A DNA stretch of 64,000 nucleotides from Odontocerum albicorne (taxonomy: Eukaryota; Arthropoda; Insecta; Trichoptera; Odontoceridae), in NCBI GenBank assembly GCA_949825065.1, contig OX463842.1, positions 31,590,582 through 31,654,581 of the forward strand, read 5' to 3'. Shown here piece after piece: positions 45,475 to 55,615 of this stretch; within the stretch, counting starts at the first letter, position 1, and each line of letters opens with the position of its first letter. The notes beneath the pieces were generated by a model. The model made no database searches, was not told the origin of the DNA, and saw only the letters and a list, made by a program, of their open reading frames with translations. The position numbers and the translations under genes are program-made.

Positions 45475-45810
45475 AAGGATGTTACTACCTTCATCTATAG
45501 TAAAGCGGACTAACGCCTCCATTCTTGAAGAACTGAGAAGTATCGACAGATAGTCGACAATATGCCTTTGACGAGTCCTCCGATTCTTTGGGCACATTGC
45601 TCGTGGCCAAGGAGTCAGTTTTGAAAGGTTTGTGGTTACTGGATGCGCGGAAGGACGACACACAAGAGAAATAATCCCAATGTGTTTGACTGACCAAGTA
45701 AAAAACGCAACTGGACTACGCTTAACAATTGCCCTTCGTGGCGCGAAGTACAAGGATGGCTGGAGAGTAGTCGTCATAGGCTATCATGGAAGTCACGATG
45801 CTCAATGAAC
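45475..45810 (+). pseudogene. LINE C-terminus of a third type (plus strand)
   Basis: Nearly open plus-strand reading: SSIVKRTNASILEELRSIDR, stop, LRFFGHIARGQG.SFERFVV (about 45575-45630), REIIPMCLTDQVKNATG, then a DGWRVVV...GSHDAQ end. This matches the 'LKFFGHVARG...RSRGRSP.RWTDQIK...W' C-terminal signature of an arthropod non-LTR element distinct from the 38930 family. Two stops and a small indel interrupt it. Confidence 0.7.
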
Positions 45811-46304
45811 TACAAGACAGATGAATGATACGTTTCTTTATTTTTTTATTTCATTTTTTGTTTTATGTAAATTACATGCCTTAGATACGCCTTGTTAGAC
45901 AAGAGAGTGATTTGCATATCTAATTGTAAACATTTCAAATACCAATAAATAAAAAAAAGGATTTTTTTTTTCATTGTTTAATTCTTACATTTATTAACTT
46001 TACATATTTGCTGGAATAAATTAATATATTATTATTAAATCGAACAAATCTAAATTATTAAAACATACCAAGTTGAATATTGCCTGTGCAAATAACTTAA
46101 TATGTATTCAATACCTCATACGTTTTTGAACTTCTGGTTCATATCTCACTTTCAGACTCTAGTTTATCAAAATTTACATTTTATTAATATAAGATCAAGG
46201 CTATGCTAGACATCAATTATTTATTATTATTGAAATTAATCTTTTCATAAGCCTACTCAATTAATGAATATTTTATGATAATAAAAAAAGTAAATACATT
46301 AAAA

Positions 46305-46336
46305 TATGTTGTTAAATTAAATAATTTAACAACATA
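46305..46336. repeat. 32-bp perfect palindrome (15-bp arms, 2-nt centre)
   Basis: TATGTTGTTAAATTA (46305-46319) is exactly inverted at 46322-46336 with AA between. It abuts the left copy of the direct repeat starting at 46339. Confidence 0.9.
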
Positions 46337-46338
46337 AT

Positions 46339-46706
46339 GGTTCTTGTGAATAATATTAAAAGTATTGATATACGAAATGTTAAACAAATGTTTAGTTTAA
46401 TCTATCTTTATTATTATTCTGTGACATTTGAGTGAACACCAATCTCACTTTTACAAAACTTTGAATGAATGTATCGCTCTTGAAGGAGACTATGTTGATG
46501 AATTGATGAATAAAGAAGAAATTTGGCAAACAAATGTTGTTTTAATTGTTAGTCCCAGGACTTATTGATCGAAGTAATATGGTTCTAGGGAATAAGGTTA
46601 AAAGTATTGATATACGAAATGTTAAACAAATGTTTAGTTTAATCTATCTTTATTATTATTCTGTGACATCTGAGTGAACATCAATCTCACTTTTACAAAA
46701 CTTTTA
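46339..46706 (+). repeat. 126-bp direct repeats flanking a mariner transposase C-terminal remnant
   Basis: 46339-46464 and 46581-46706 are about 93-95% identical (GTATTGATATACGAAATG, ATCTATCTTTATTATTATTC). The spacer (46459-46560) translates as NECIALEGDYVDE and then NVVLIVSPRTY followed by a stop. This resembles the C-terminus and 3' end of mariner-type transposases. The left direct repeat runs straight into this frame. 45811-46304 shows nothing else. Confidence 0.55.
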
Positions 46707-46984
46707 GGATTTTCATTGGCAAAATACGCAGAATATATTTCAGTATAATCTTTTAGTTTACCCATCGAACACTTATTTATAATAATGACTAATGACGAAG
46801 AAATATCAAACGTAATACTCAGTCCATTTATTATTTGCATCTACGAGTACTAAATGCATGGAATATAAAAAAAATAAGGAAACACTCGTATATCGTACCA
46901 TTATTTATTTCCTGAATTCGAAGAAAATAGATAAAAAAGAATTAATATATTTTATTTTGATTCCTGAAAATTCACTTGCACAAA

Positions 46985-47070
46985 CTAGACGGGAACTTGT
47001 GTTGTTGCCTCTCCATGTATGGTAGTATAGCCAACACATACAATGACAAACTGTGAGTTACTTGCTAACT
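46985..47070 (+). mobile_element. SINE family B body fragment
   Basis: TATGGTAGTATAGCCAACAC and ACAATGACAAACTGTGAG match the middle of the B body. Head and 3' end are missing. Confidence 0.5.
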
Positions 47071-47121
47071 ACAAAATGTAAACTTTAAGTGTAAATAAAT
47101 GGAGCAGATGAAAATGTTGTC

Positions 47122-47215
47122 TAGAGGCTACGCTATTCAACATAAGCTGAATAGCGTAGCCCTCTATAGTATCCCTCAACATATCCTGTTCGGATATGTT
47201 GAGGGATACTATAGA
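47122..47215. repeat. Two adjacent near-perfect hairpins
   Basis: Hairpin 1: GGCTACGCTATTCA (47126-47139) with its exact inverse at 47148-47161, 8-nt loop. Hairpin 2: a 24-bp perfect stem, 47163-47186 with 47192-47215 (core AGTATCCCTCAACATATCC), 5-nt loop. They are separated by one base and lie between two SINEs. Confidence 0.95.
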
Positions 47216-47229
47216 AAAAAAAAACAAGA

Positions 47230-47435
47230 ACATGACGACCTCTATATTTTGGTTGGAAAGACTCCTGCCTTCTAGTCCGGGGGTTACGAGTTCGATTCCT
47301 GTGGCAACCAGATATTTAAAAAAAGTTGTCAGTCTGGTTTGCATTTAAGACTTGTTTCAATAATTGTATCGTTGGTTGGAAGAGATTGCCACAAGTCAAT
47401 AAACCTAACATGTTATACTATACAAGACAAAGGTG
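47230..47435 (+). mobile_element. SINE family A, near full length
   Basis: Head ACGACCTCTATATTTTGGTTGG with B box GAGTTCGATTCC (near consensus). Body GTCAGTCTGGTTTGCATTTAAG, GGTTGGAAGAGATTGCCAC, AATAAACC, tail TATACTATACAAGAC. One of the better-preserved copies. Confidence 0.8.
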
Positions 47436-47459
47436 TAATATCTTTATTTTTGTACACTT

Positions 47460-47590
47460 AACTTTTTTGTTGTAATATCTTTTATCTGTCAATAAGAGTG
47501 AGTTTAAATACAAGTTAGATCGCCCCGCCCCGCACCGCCCTTGGGGAGAGTCTATTATACTCGTTAATTGCCCTTTTATTATTATAATCT
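47460..47590. repeat. Dispersed repeat related to 23163-23290
   Basis: Shared blocks: TGTAATAT.TTTTA.TCTGTCAATAAGAG, AGTTAGA.C.CCCTT.GGGAGAGTCT, and a following T/A-rich end. A GC-rich insert (CGCCCCGCCCCGCACCGCCC, about 47522) is unusual for this window. Confidence 0.55.
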
Positions 47591-48339
47591 TAAATTTGGG
47601 AATACTCGGGAATGCTGTATGAAATATTTTTTATTCATTTCGCTTTGAAGAATCGAATAATACAGACGTAATAAAAGGAACAAATGATTTTTTAATACAA
47701 AAGAAACATGATAGGTTTTCGGGTAGGCAGGGCTAATTGTTGACTAATTACAGTGTTCAGGAAATACCATTATTTTGTAAAAAAAACATGCAAGAAGTAT
47801 ACGCTCGCGGGTAATACAATAATATATTTATTGTATTATCCAAATAACCAAATCATTGTTGATGTTAAAATAACTATGAATGATATCTTATTATAAAGAA
47901 TGAAAATATCGTGAATATTTAATTAGTTTTTATTTAAATTTGTAGAAGTAAAATATATCATAAATAACCCACTTAGTTTGAAAATATTTATTTCTATAAA
48001 CTTATCGAACTATATTTTGTTAGTGAATTTGTTTAGTCTTGACCAAAGCGTTGAAATATTCATGATATTTATGGACAAAAATATTCTACTCATATAATTA
48101 TACAAGATTTTTAAGAAAACGTAACTAAAGTTTATACAAGTCTTACGTACACTTTACCTATATAATATTTTTGTACATGAAATATTAATAAGGTGTGTTG
48201 ATTTGATATTCTAAATTAATTGAAAAATAGTTTTACGAATTCGATCATGATATGTTATATTAAATAAAAATATGCCAATTCGTGAAAAAACCGTCAATAA
48301 TATTTTTAAGGATTGTTACCATATTATAGTAGTATAAAA
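47591..48339. other. AT-rich, nothing recognised
   Basis: No motif or element end seen. Confidence 0.4.
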
Positions 48340-48480
48340 TGTATGGAATATTTCGTAAGACCTAGAAAAACGTGTCAATTCAAACTCTGAAAGAGTGAAG
48401 AGTGTAAATTATTCAGACGAGGTGTATTGATGTGGCTGAAGCGAAATATAGGATAGAACGAAGTTGAGATTTGTTCTCTC
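48340..48480 (+). pseudogene. LINE C-terminal end fragment
   Basis: Plus-strand VRPRKTCQFKL, then a 'GVLMWLK'-type segment, matches the last ~45 residues of the LINE family at 32555 and 38930 (PRKTW..., CMDVAEA...). 48481-48896 holds nothing else. Confidence 0.5.
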
Positions 48481-48896
48481 TACCTACCCCAAAAGCATAT
48501 GATTGAGTTACTATGTTAATTAAAAGTCTTAAAAGTCAAGGAAATAATATATTATACTAAAATAGTTGACTCAGAAAATTGAGCCATAAAACAACCATTC
48601 GTGAAAAGTATTTTTCCAAAGTATTAATTATTCAACAATTGACAAAACCAATAGGTCTATTGTTCTCTTCAAGGTAAGGTATTAAAAGCAAAATTTTCAA
48701 ATATATTTTAACTTTAGTAAAACACGATTTCTCCTTCAGGTTTATTAGAAGCCTTGAAAATAAAATATCGTACGGAGATCGAAGGTCCACGATTATACGG
48801 ACAAGATATTCATCACATTGTGTTATTTTAGTCACTGGTTCAAGTATCTGACAAAATATGAAAACAATACAAATTTATAAATTGTATTGTATATAT

Positions 48897-49328
48897 CAGT
48901 GGTCTCAAACATTTTTAGTGGAAGGCCAAACAGAAAATATTTTAGGCTCTGTAAGCCACGAGTGGGTTCCAATTTTCTTTTCTTGTTTTGACAGTGGCAT
49001 GATTAATATGTACGGGTAATGCTTTTTTTAAAACAATCTAGATTTATATTAATCACGATTAATAAAACGAAAGCCAAATGTCGTATAACAGCGATATATA
49101 ACAGCAGAATTATAACTGCGTGGCGTCACAGCAGATACCACTGAATGCGAAGACATTGGAGCGCCACATACATTCGTATCTCGCAACTCCTCAACTCGGC
49201 GGTCGGCCTTTCCGTTATAGCGTGTACTTTGAAATTTTAAAGAATTTGTAAAATTATTCGTAGTTCGTGGGACATACAAAAAGAGGGCGGGTTGAATTGT
49301 CCTGCGAACCGTAGTTTGCCGACCCCTG
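48897..49328. mobile_element. hAT-like non-autonomous element
   Basis: The left end CAGTGGTCTCAAACATTTTTAG at 48897 and the right end, read inverted, CAGGGGTCGGCAAACTACGG at 49328 resemble hAT termini (CAG.GGT..CAAAC). The adjacent 8 bp (GTATATAT and ATATAAAT) agree at 6 of 8 positions, compatible with a worn 8-bp target duplication. Length is 432 bp; non-coding. Confidence 0.5.
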
Positions 49329-49384
49329 ATATAAATTACATTTTCGTTGCATATTCTACACTTGGCGAATTTAGTGTCACGTGC

Positions 49385-49545
49385 TTTAATCTCTTCTAAT
49401 CAACCAGAAACATGTAAACTAGATTTTAAGTGAAAACCCACTACATACGTGTCCTTTTTTTAAAAAAAAATGGGTACCAACGAGAATAAAATCAGATAAT
49501 GGGGGAAGGTCAGCATCTTACTAACAAAACTTTGGAAGTCGTCAT
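49385..49545 (-). mobile_element. SINE family A (minus strand)
   Basis: The minus strand has head GACGACTTCCAAAG, GTTAGTAAGATGCTGACC, B box eroded to TTTTATTCTCG, then 'TGGTACCCA', A-run and body GGGTTTTCACTTAAAATC, CTGGTTGATTAGAAGAG. Confidence 0.65.
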
Positions 49546-49589
49546 ATGTAAGATGGATTTTATAAAGGATAATATTATTTTCTATTAGA

Positions 49590-50345
49590 ACACCCAAATA
49601 CATAGAAGACGCGGACGGTAGGTTAGATACATAGAAGATGCGGACAGAGGAAATCAAAATATGCGATAGATGGAAAGATTATTATTCTACACTACTAAAT
49701 GAGAAATTTCCACAAACAACTTATGCGTCAGAGCAACCAGTGCTTGGGCCAGTTGAAGAAATCACTCCGATAGAATTTAAACTAGCCATATCACAAATGG
49801 AAAAGGGGAAAGCTGTGGGACCAGACAACATTCCAGCGGAGTTGTGGAAAGAGTGTGGTGAAGTGGGTCATAAAGGGCTGTGCAGCCTCTGTAATAAAAT
49901 ACTGACTGGAGTACCAATGCCAGAAAGCTTTAGGAAGAGCTATCTTTTCCCGTTCTATAAAAACAAGGGAGACACCAGGAAATGCGACAATTATAGGGGG
50001 ATAAAGCTTATGTCCCACACCATGAAAATATACGAGAGAATTATCAACACCCGAATAAGGAATGTTGTCAATATTCACGACGATCAATGCGGCTTCGTGT
50101 CGGGAAAATCAACTATAGATGCAATTCAAACAGTCAGAATCCTAGTGGAAAAATATCGAGATGCCAAAAAAGACCTACACATGGTATTTATAGACATGGA
50201 AAAGGCATTCGACAGGGTACCCCAAATCCTGATTTGGGCAGCATTGAGATCTCATGACATACCGGAAGGATATGTGCTTACCATACAAGATATGTATACC
50301 AATGGAAAAACACAAGTAAGAAACACGTCGGGAACCCCTTACTTA
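49590..50345 (+). pseudogene. RTE-like non-LTR reverse transcriptase, N-terminal half of the RT domain
   Basis: An open 241-codon frame starts at 49638. It contains CDRWKDYYSTLLNEK, then KGKAVGPDNIPAELWKECG (RT block 1), FYKNKGDTRKCDNYRGIKL (block 2), HDDQCGFVSGKSTIDAI (block 3), and HMVFIDMEKAFDRVP with the first catalytic Asp (block 4). The reading continues to ...NTSGTP and stops before the YADD box. This is the longest open TE frame in the window. It is 3' truncated, unlike the usual 5' truncation, and abuts an oppositely oriented LINE end. A 27-bp duplication (ACATAGAAGA(C/T)GCGGAC) sits at 49596-49645. Confidence 0.85.
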
Positions 50346-50359
50346 CACATCTTGCACTT

Positions 50360-50790
50360 CTGACATTATATCAATGTGACCAAACGATCTTAAGGTTCCT
50401 TTCTTATTTCTACATATTAAGCCCATCTCCAACATACACTTATTCCTTAACCGATCATTTTTCACCACTTCAAATATTGTAATGTCACGTATTCTACATC
50501 AGGCACACATTTCTACATTATTTACTCTTAACTTATCACTCCCCATCAATACCCAGGCTTCCCTTAGATACACCAAGATTAGCACTAGCAAACCAAAGTA
50601 CACTTGGTTTAGAAAACTTAACGATAGTTTTAGTGGTTTTAAGAGCGCCGTTGAGTTTGTTAGCACCTCCTTTTATATCTTACCATTTCTCGAAACCATA
50701 CTTCTGAAATAGCGAAACTCCTCAACTTGCTCTAATCTTTTACTATTCATCCATACATAACAATTACACATAGAATCATCCTTTTCAACA
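50360..50790 (-). pseudogene. LINE C-terminal region (minus strand)
   Basis: Minus-strand frames from 50790: VWMNSKRLEQVEEFRYF, FLTNSTALLKPLK-like, LRVNNVEMCA, CMLEMGLICRNKKGTLRSFGH. These correspond in order to the 'YLGS', 'VNGAL', 'NAVEM..L', 'RNE.., LRWFGH' series of the LINE type at 12780. Stops are present. Confidence 0.6.
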
Positions 50791-51774
50791 ACTAGATATA
50801 TTCAGTTAATATATAATATATTTTTGAAAAATGTTATTTTAAATAAAATATTCCAATAAATTTTATGGTCTACTTTTCATACAGTAAAAAAAACATTTTA
50901 TCCTGTATTTAAGAATGTTTCTTCTGTACTATTATCAATAATTATTGTAGAAAGGTATACATCTTAATTAAAATTTTAAAACATTAAAAAGTATAAGGTC
51001 ACGAGTACGAAATATGATGTGAGCAACCCCCTCCCTTTGATACAACAAACGTTAATTGGCTTTTTAAAGGTATAATGATTTCTATTGCTTTGGCTAAATA
51101 TTGTTAGCCAATAATTTATCATTCCCAATAATCTATAGTAATAATTGCAGCTAAAATAACGAGACGATTTCTTTTGATGCCTGGTTTAAATAATATCTTT
51201 CGATAATCGCCATGACTCACAATTTGTTCGAAATTTACTTTTATTTGTATAGCATTCTAAACAAACGAATGAGATAATTAATGTTGATGGTTTCGCAAGT
51301 TAATGAATTTTCACAGAATTTTGAGTTCCGAGTCCTGCTCAAATATTTGAATAAATTTTCCATCATGAATGACTCGTTTAGTTCAAAAACCCGTTTGGGT
51401 ACGTAACGTATACTTTCTTGTCTTATTTTACCCAACGATCTTTGTTTTATGTTGTACCCAAAGTCCACAATTTTGAGAAATATACCTGTTTTGAATGAAA
51501 CCTATTGTGTTTCTTAGTGAATTTTTAAATAGCACATGAAATATTTAAACATTGTACTTGAGTATTTATCTAGTTGAATGTACCATATGGGTTAATAGAT
51601 TCTATTTAATAACGTATGGTATTAATTCTTACAGAAAATGTCATCAAGTTTTTTTAACTAAATTACTTGATCTTTTTTGGAACGGCCTAAAGATAAGTTT
51701 TCACTTTAGCCATATTGTTGATCAGGCGTCTACAGAGGAGCGTGACTCGCGCTGCGTGGGTATGTAGTATTAAT
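50791..51774. other. AT-rich, nothing recognised
   Basis: No coding or element signature seen. Confidence 0.4.
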
Positions 51775-51970
51775 ATAAAGTAATTGTAATTTGTTTTATC
51801 AAACACTGTTTATTCCTCTTTTTGTAACGGTATAACCCTACCGGTTTCAAGGCTTTCATCTCATCATCAGGGGAGCACACACAAGTCTTGTTACAAAAAG
51901 TGGATAAAACAAATTACAATGTCTTTAAACCTCCACAATGTTAATGCCTTAACTATAAATAATATAATAT
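51775..51970 (-). mobile_element. Penelope-like terminal element with inverted arms
   Basis: GTAATTTGTTTTATC (51787-51801) and GATAAAACAAATTAC (51903-51917) are inverted, as are TTTTTGTAAC (51819-51828) and GTTACAAAAA (51889-51898). The whole thus folds as a long stem. The minus-strand centre holds CCCCTGATGATGAGATGAAA and TTGAAACCGGTAGGGTTATA. The remainder matches 44010-44160. Confidence 0.7.
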
Positions 51971-52624
51971 TTAGTAACTCGAATAATGTTGGAAAGATTC
52001 ACCCTATGTGCTATTTATTCTAACGGGAGAATTCCCATACACCATTACCAAACATATTTTATATTACGAGAGTATCCAAAACGTCTAGCTCCGGATTTTT
52101 GCACATAGACAACTCAACTCGATAAATGCTTTCCAATGAATGAGAATAGAATAATTAAATGAGTTATTAGAATTTCAGCTAGAGTAATGCAAATATGTAT
52201 ATTGGTATAGTAATGGAAATATGTATACCTAAGATGAAGCTTAATCTGTTAAAAATAACCTTTTAAAATTCAACTTAATTTGCGGCTATGAAAACATTTG
52301 ATGAAAAAAACTGCAAGGCGTTGTTTCAATTTTTTTAAAATGGCTATTCGATAGGCTATATCTCGTGATCTAATGCGATTGTTAGTCATCTTGAGGATAC
52401 AAAAGGCCTGTGCGTCTATTGGTTCATTGTGTACATGCTGTCGCACTTCAGTAAGCACAAATTCTAGACATATTAAACCAAAAGGCCGATGGCAAGAAGA
52501 TTAAACTTCCAAGATCATCTATAGTATTAATCTGCTGCAACCTTTCGTTAGACAGTTTTAAAAATGCGCTATTTTTGTGGTTCTGTGTACCATTATGAGA
52601 ATTAATGATAATTCATTATAGAAA
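51971..52624. other. AT-rich, nothing recognised
   Basis: A 62-codon minus-strand ORF at 52270-52458 has a LINE-like flavour (VYFEIL-type residues absent), not enough to call. Confidence 0.35.
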
Positions 52625-52745
52625 AAAATCATGCGTTAAATGGTCTAAGAGTAAAACCAGTCCAGAAGTGAATTAGGCAGGAATCGAACCTGGAATACTC
52701 GCTTGCTAAGCGTGAATGCTAACCGTTAGGTCACGACCCCGGACA
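52625..52745 (-). mobile_element. tRNA-like SINE head of a different type
   Basis: The minus strand has an A box TGACCTAACGGTTAGC (52733-52718) and a perfect B box GGTTCGATTCC (52690-52680) at tRNA spacing, with a plausible anticodon arm around CTTAGCAAG. The 5' GGGGTCG and 3' CTGCCTA ends do not pair as an acceptor stem, so this is a SINE head or tRNA pseudogene, not a working tRNA gene. Confidence 0.6.
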
Positions 52746-52804
52746 TCATAAAAAAAGAGTAAATTAAAAGGTTACGTGAAAAACTTGAACGTACGAGAAA
52801 AGGT

Positions 52805-53502
52805 ATTCTGTTAAAACTGTATTAAAAAACATCTTTGCGAGTCTGTATGAATATCAAGTGATCTATATTTGAATATGAGTAAAGACTTGCGGACACGTGT
52901 AGCTCGATGACGCGCGAGCAAACCAGCAGAAATTGTCGAACGTTGATTTTTATTGTTTTCACTCAAAACATGTGGAACCCAACCGCCGAACTTCTGGACT
53001 TTTCCAATTGATTTAAGATGGCGGTATACAGTCATGTGACTACAATACATCTGCTCAGCCAGCTCTACGGTGGTTTGAAGGGGATCTTCATGAATAATAT
53101 GGTTTAAGCGGTCCTCATCGAAGTCCACTGGTCGTCCGGAACGCTCCATGTCTTTTAGGTCGAAATTACCGTCTTTGAAACGCAAAAACCATCGACGAGC
53201 TGTCCTTTCATTCATAGTATCTTCACCGTACACTTCGCAAATATCGCGAGCAGCTTTATTTTCTCGATTGAACACGAACAGAAGGAGGTGTCGAAAATGC
53301 CCACTTTCGTCTACTTGACATTCCATTTTGAAGGCTTGTAATCAAATAAAATAATATATGTAACGTAAAAGCAAACACAATATCTTGTAGAGCAGAATTT
53401 TTTTTCGAATGATTTATTTATTGATGATGACCATTTTATTTTACTTTTGGTGATCATTTTTAAATTTGGAAAAAAACGGACACAACTTATGTTAACGCCT
53501 AA
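52805..53502 (-). mobile_element. Mariner copy, 3' truncated
   Basis: The terminus at 53502 reads, inverted, TTAGGCGTTAACATAAGTTG next to TA (53503-53504). It is the same family as the fold-back at 24539. The transposase frame begins at 53326 (MECQVDESGHFRHLLLF). It covers the N-terminal DNA-binding domain (RTARRWFLRFKDGNFDLKD, CSHMTVYRHLKSIGKVQKFG, WVPH) and departs from the family after LLARHRATR near 52905. No second terminus is found. Confidence 0.85.
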
Positions 53503-53504
53503 TA

Positions 53505-54284
53505 TTTAACTTATATTGATACTCGTATAACATAAAAATATAATATATTCATATATGTTTTGAATTTTGTCATCTGTATATAATTTTTTCAAACAAATTT
53601 GTAGTTTTTCATGCAAATAAATTCATTAGAGGGTTTACTTTACGTTTTTATCGGAAATTCTATACGTATACTTGACAAAAAAATATAATAAAATTTTAAG
53701 AGCAATACATTATTTTGGTAAAAAAAACATTATGAAAGTTTGAATTTTCTTTTCTTTTGAGAACATAATACGAGTATAATGTTTTCATTTCGAAAATAGT
53801 CCATTAGATATTTTGCAGAAATAATCTGAATCAATGTTTGATGGTTTTATGCTTTTATTTGATTGATTTTATTATTCTTTATTCCATTTTTTTTCGTTAC
53901 GATTTTTGCCATTGAAATCATAAACATCGATTTGCCTTCAAATATACCCGAAAAAAATCTTGCGATCTTCTGTATGGAAGTCCAACTCCTGTATCTACGA
54001 TCAAGCATTTTGGTTCCATATTATACGTGACTCGAATGAAGGGCATATATTCGATGTACATAAACAAATTAGAAGTCACAATATGTTAAAATTACTTTGT
54101 TTAAAATCAATTGAAAACTAGACGGTTTTCTAAGATAGATTAAAAACTATCAGCATCCACGACAAAAAATGGGTTGTTAAAAATTAATTCAACAAAACTG
54201 TATCTCAAACGTTTATTTATAAACCTTCATGATTACCTGTAAACGTAATCTCCTCAAATCTCGAAGAATTTCTTCCAACATTTA
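53505..54284. other. AT-rich, nothing recognised
   Basis: No motif seen. Confidence 0.4.
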
Positions 54285-54420
54285 AACCACTACCTTCCTG
54301 GTCTAGTCTTTTGACTTGTGGATTACGGGTTCTATTCCCGTTGAAACCCAGACAACAAAAGAGTGATACTATATTATAATTTCTTACCAACCGATTCTCT
54401 TTAACTGTAATCAATGGAGG
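54285..54420 (+). mobile_element. SINE head and partial body
   Basis: Head CCACTACCTTCCTGGTCTAGTC, then GATTACGGGTTCTATTCCCG as B box, then 'AAACCCAGACAACAAAAG' and a body remnant 'TTACCAACCGATTCTCTTTAAC'. Confidence 0.55.
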
Positions 54421-55444
54421 CAAGCATTTTCACCCGGTCTTAGTAATAACATCGACCAAAAAGGTATGGAAATATAGAAATATTAGATTTTCAATAAATT
54501 AATCGGACGTATTTTAAAAGGCGTTTTTTGCGCGTGTTGTACATAGAATGGTTGAAGTTGAGAAAAACATTCCTCTTTGAAAAAATCTAATATTATTTAT
54601 GAAAGTTAACAAAAATGATATGTTGTATTTGTTGATGAGAAAACGAGTGAAGAATTTGGCAATGATTATTAAAAAAACAACAGCCGGTAACCTTATTTTT
54701 TTTCAATATTTGAGTTGATTTTAGCCGACACACCATTCTCAAAGCAAAAAAAAACATTTAAATAAAAATTTACTCGTGAAGGGCTTCCTGGTTAAATCCA
54801 TTTTTTTGGTTCTTTTTTCAATACCATTGCTTTGCTAAATGAACATTTCAAAGGCATACATTTCTACTTTGAGGTTACTGATAAAATTTTCCTGAAAATC
54901 AGTACACGAGATCATATAATACAAGTGTTGATTTTCACAGAAAATACAGCATATTCTGGGGCTGCAAGTAATAAAAAACGAGCTTCGTGAGATATCTGAT
55001 ATCGAGTAAATTTTTTTGATGTTTGATATTTCTTCGAAAAAAATACGATATGAGGTGCTTTTGTTTCTGAAGGTGTTTACTCAAAGGAATATATTTTTTT
55101 TTTGTAAACTAGAAATATACTAAAGTATTTCCTTTGAAAGCGATTTCAGAAATTTGTTTTATATATCTCTATCATGTATAAGGTCAACAGCTCACTCAGT
55201 GCTGTTTTTGCCAAAAATTATATGGCAAAGTTTTAAGAATGATTTTGCACATTGGTGTGGTGTATGGAAATCAAACCTGACAATTGAAAGGAAGCGATAA
55301 ATAAGTACATTAGAAAAGCTTTGCAAAAAATTGTTACAATCAATGATAGAGAAAATAATTATTGGATAAAACATAACATGTTATATGTTGACCTACAGAG
55401 ACAATGATTTGAGAAATACTTTCAAAAATCATATTTGTATGTTT
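54421..55444. other. AT-rich, nothing recognised
   Basis: No coding block or element end seen. Confidence 0.4.
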
Positions 55445-55615
55445 CAAGTGAATGGAGAACGAGGAAGAAGTAGACCGTGAAATGAATGAAAGAGGTAGAC
55501 GGAAGAAATTTGAACTGAAGGAAAGGAAGAGTTATAAGAAATAGAGGAGCATATATTATGAGATGTATAGGTGTGGATGAGGCAAGCGCCATATGCGTAG
55601 ATAGAAAGCGATCAA
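55445..55615 (+). pseudogene. LINE C-terminal end fragment
   Basis: VNGERGRSRP (about 55450-55480), then a charged linker and 'GVDEASAICVDR'-like end (about 55570-55605), match the last part of the 12780/38930 LINE type. Stops are present. Confidence 0.55.

Noticed and set aside
45433..45777. Minus-strand ORF of 114 codons
   Set aside because: The opposite strand reads as a LINE C-terminus, so this is its antisense shadow.
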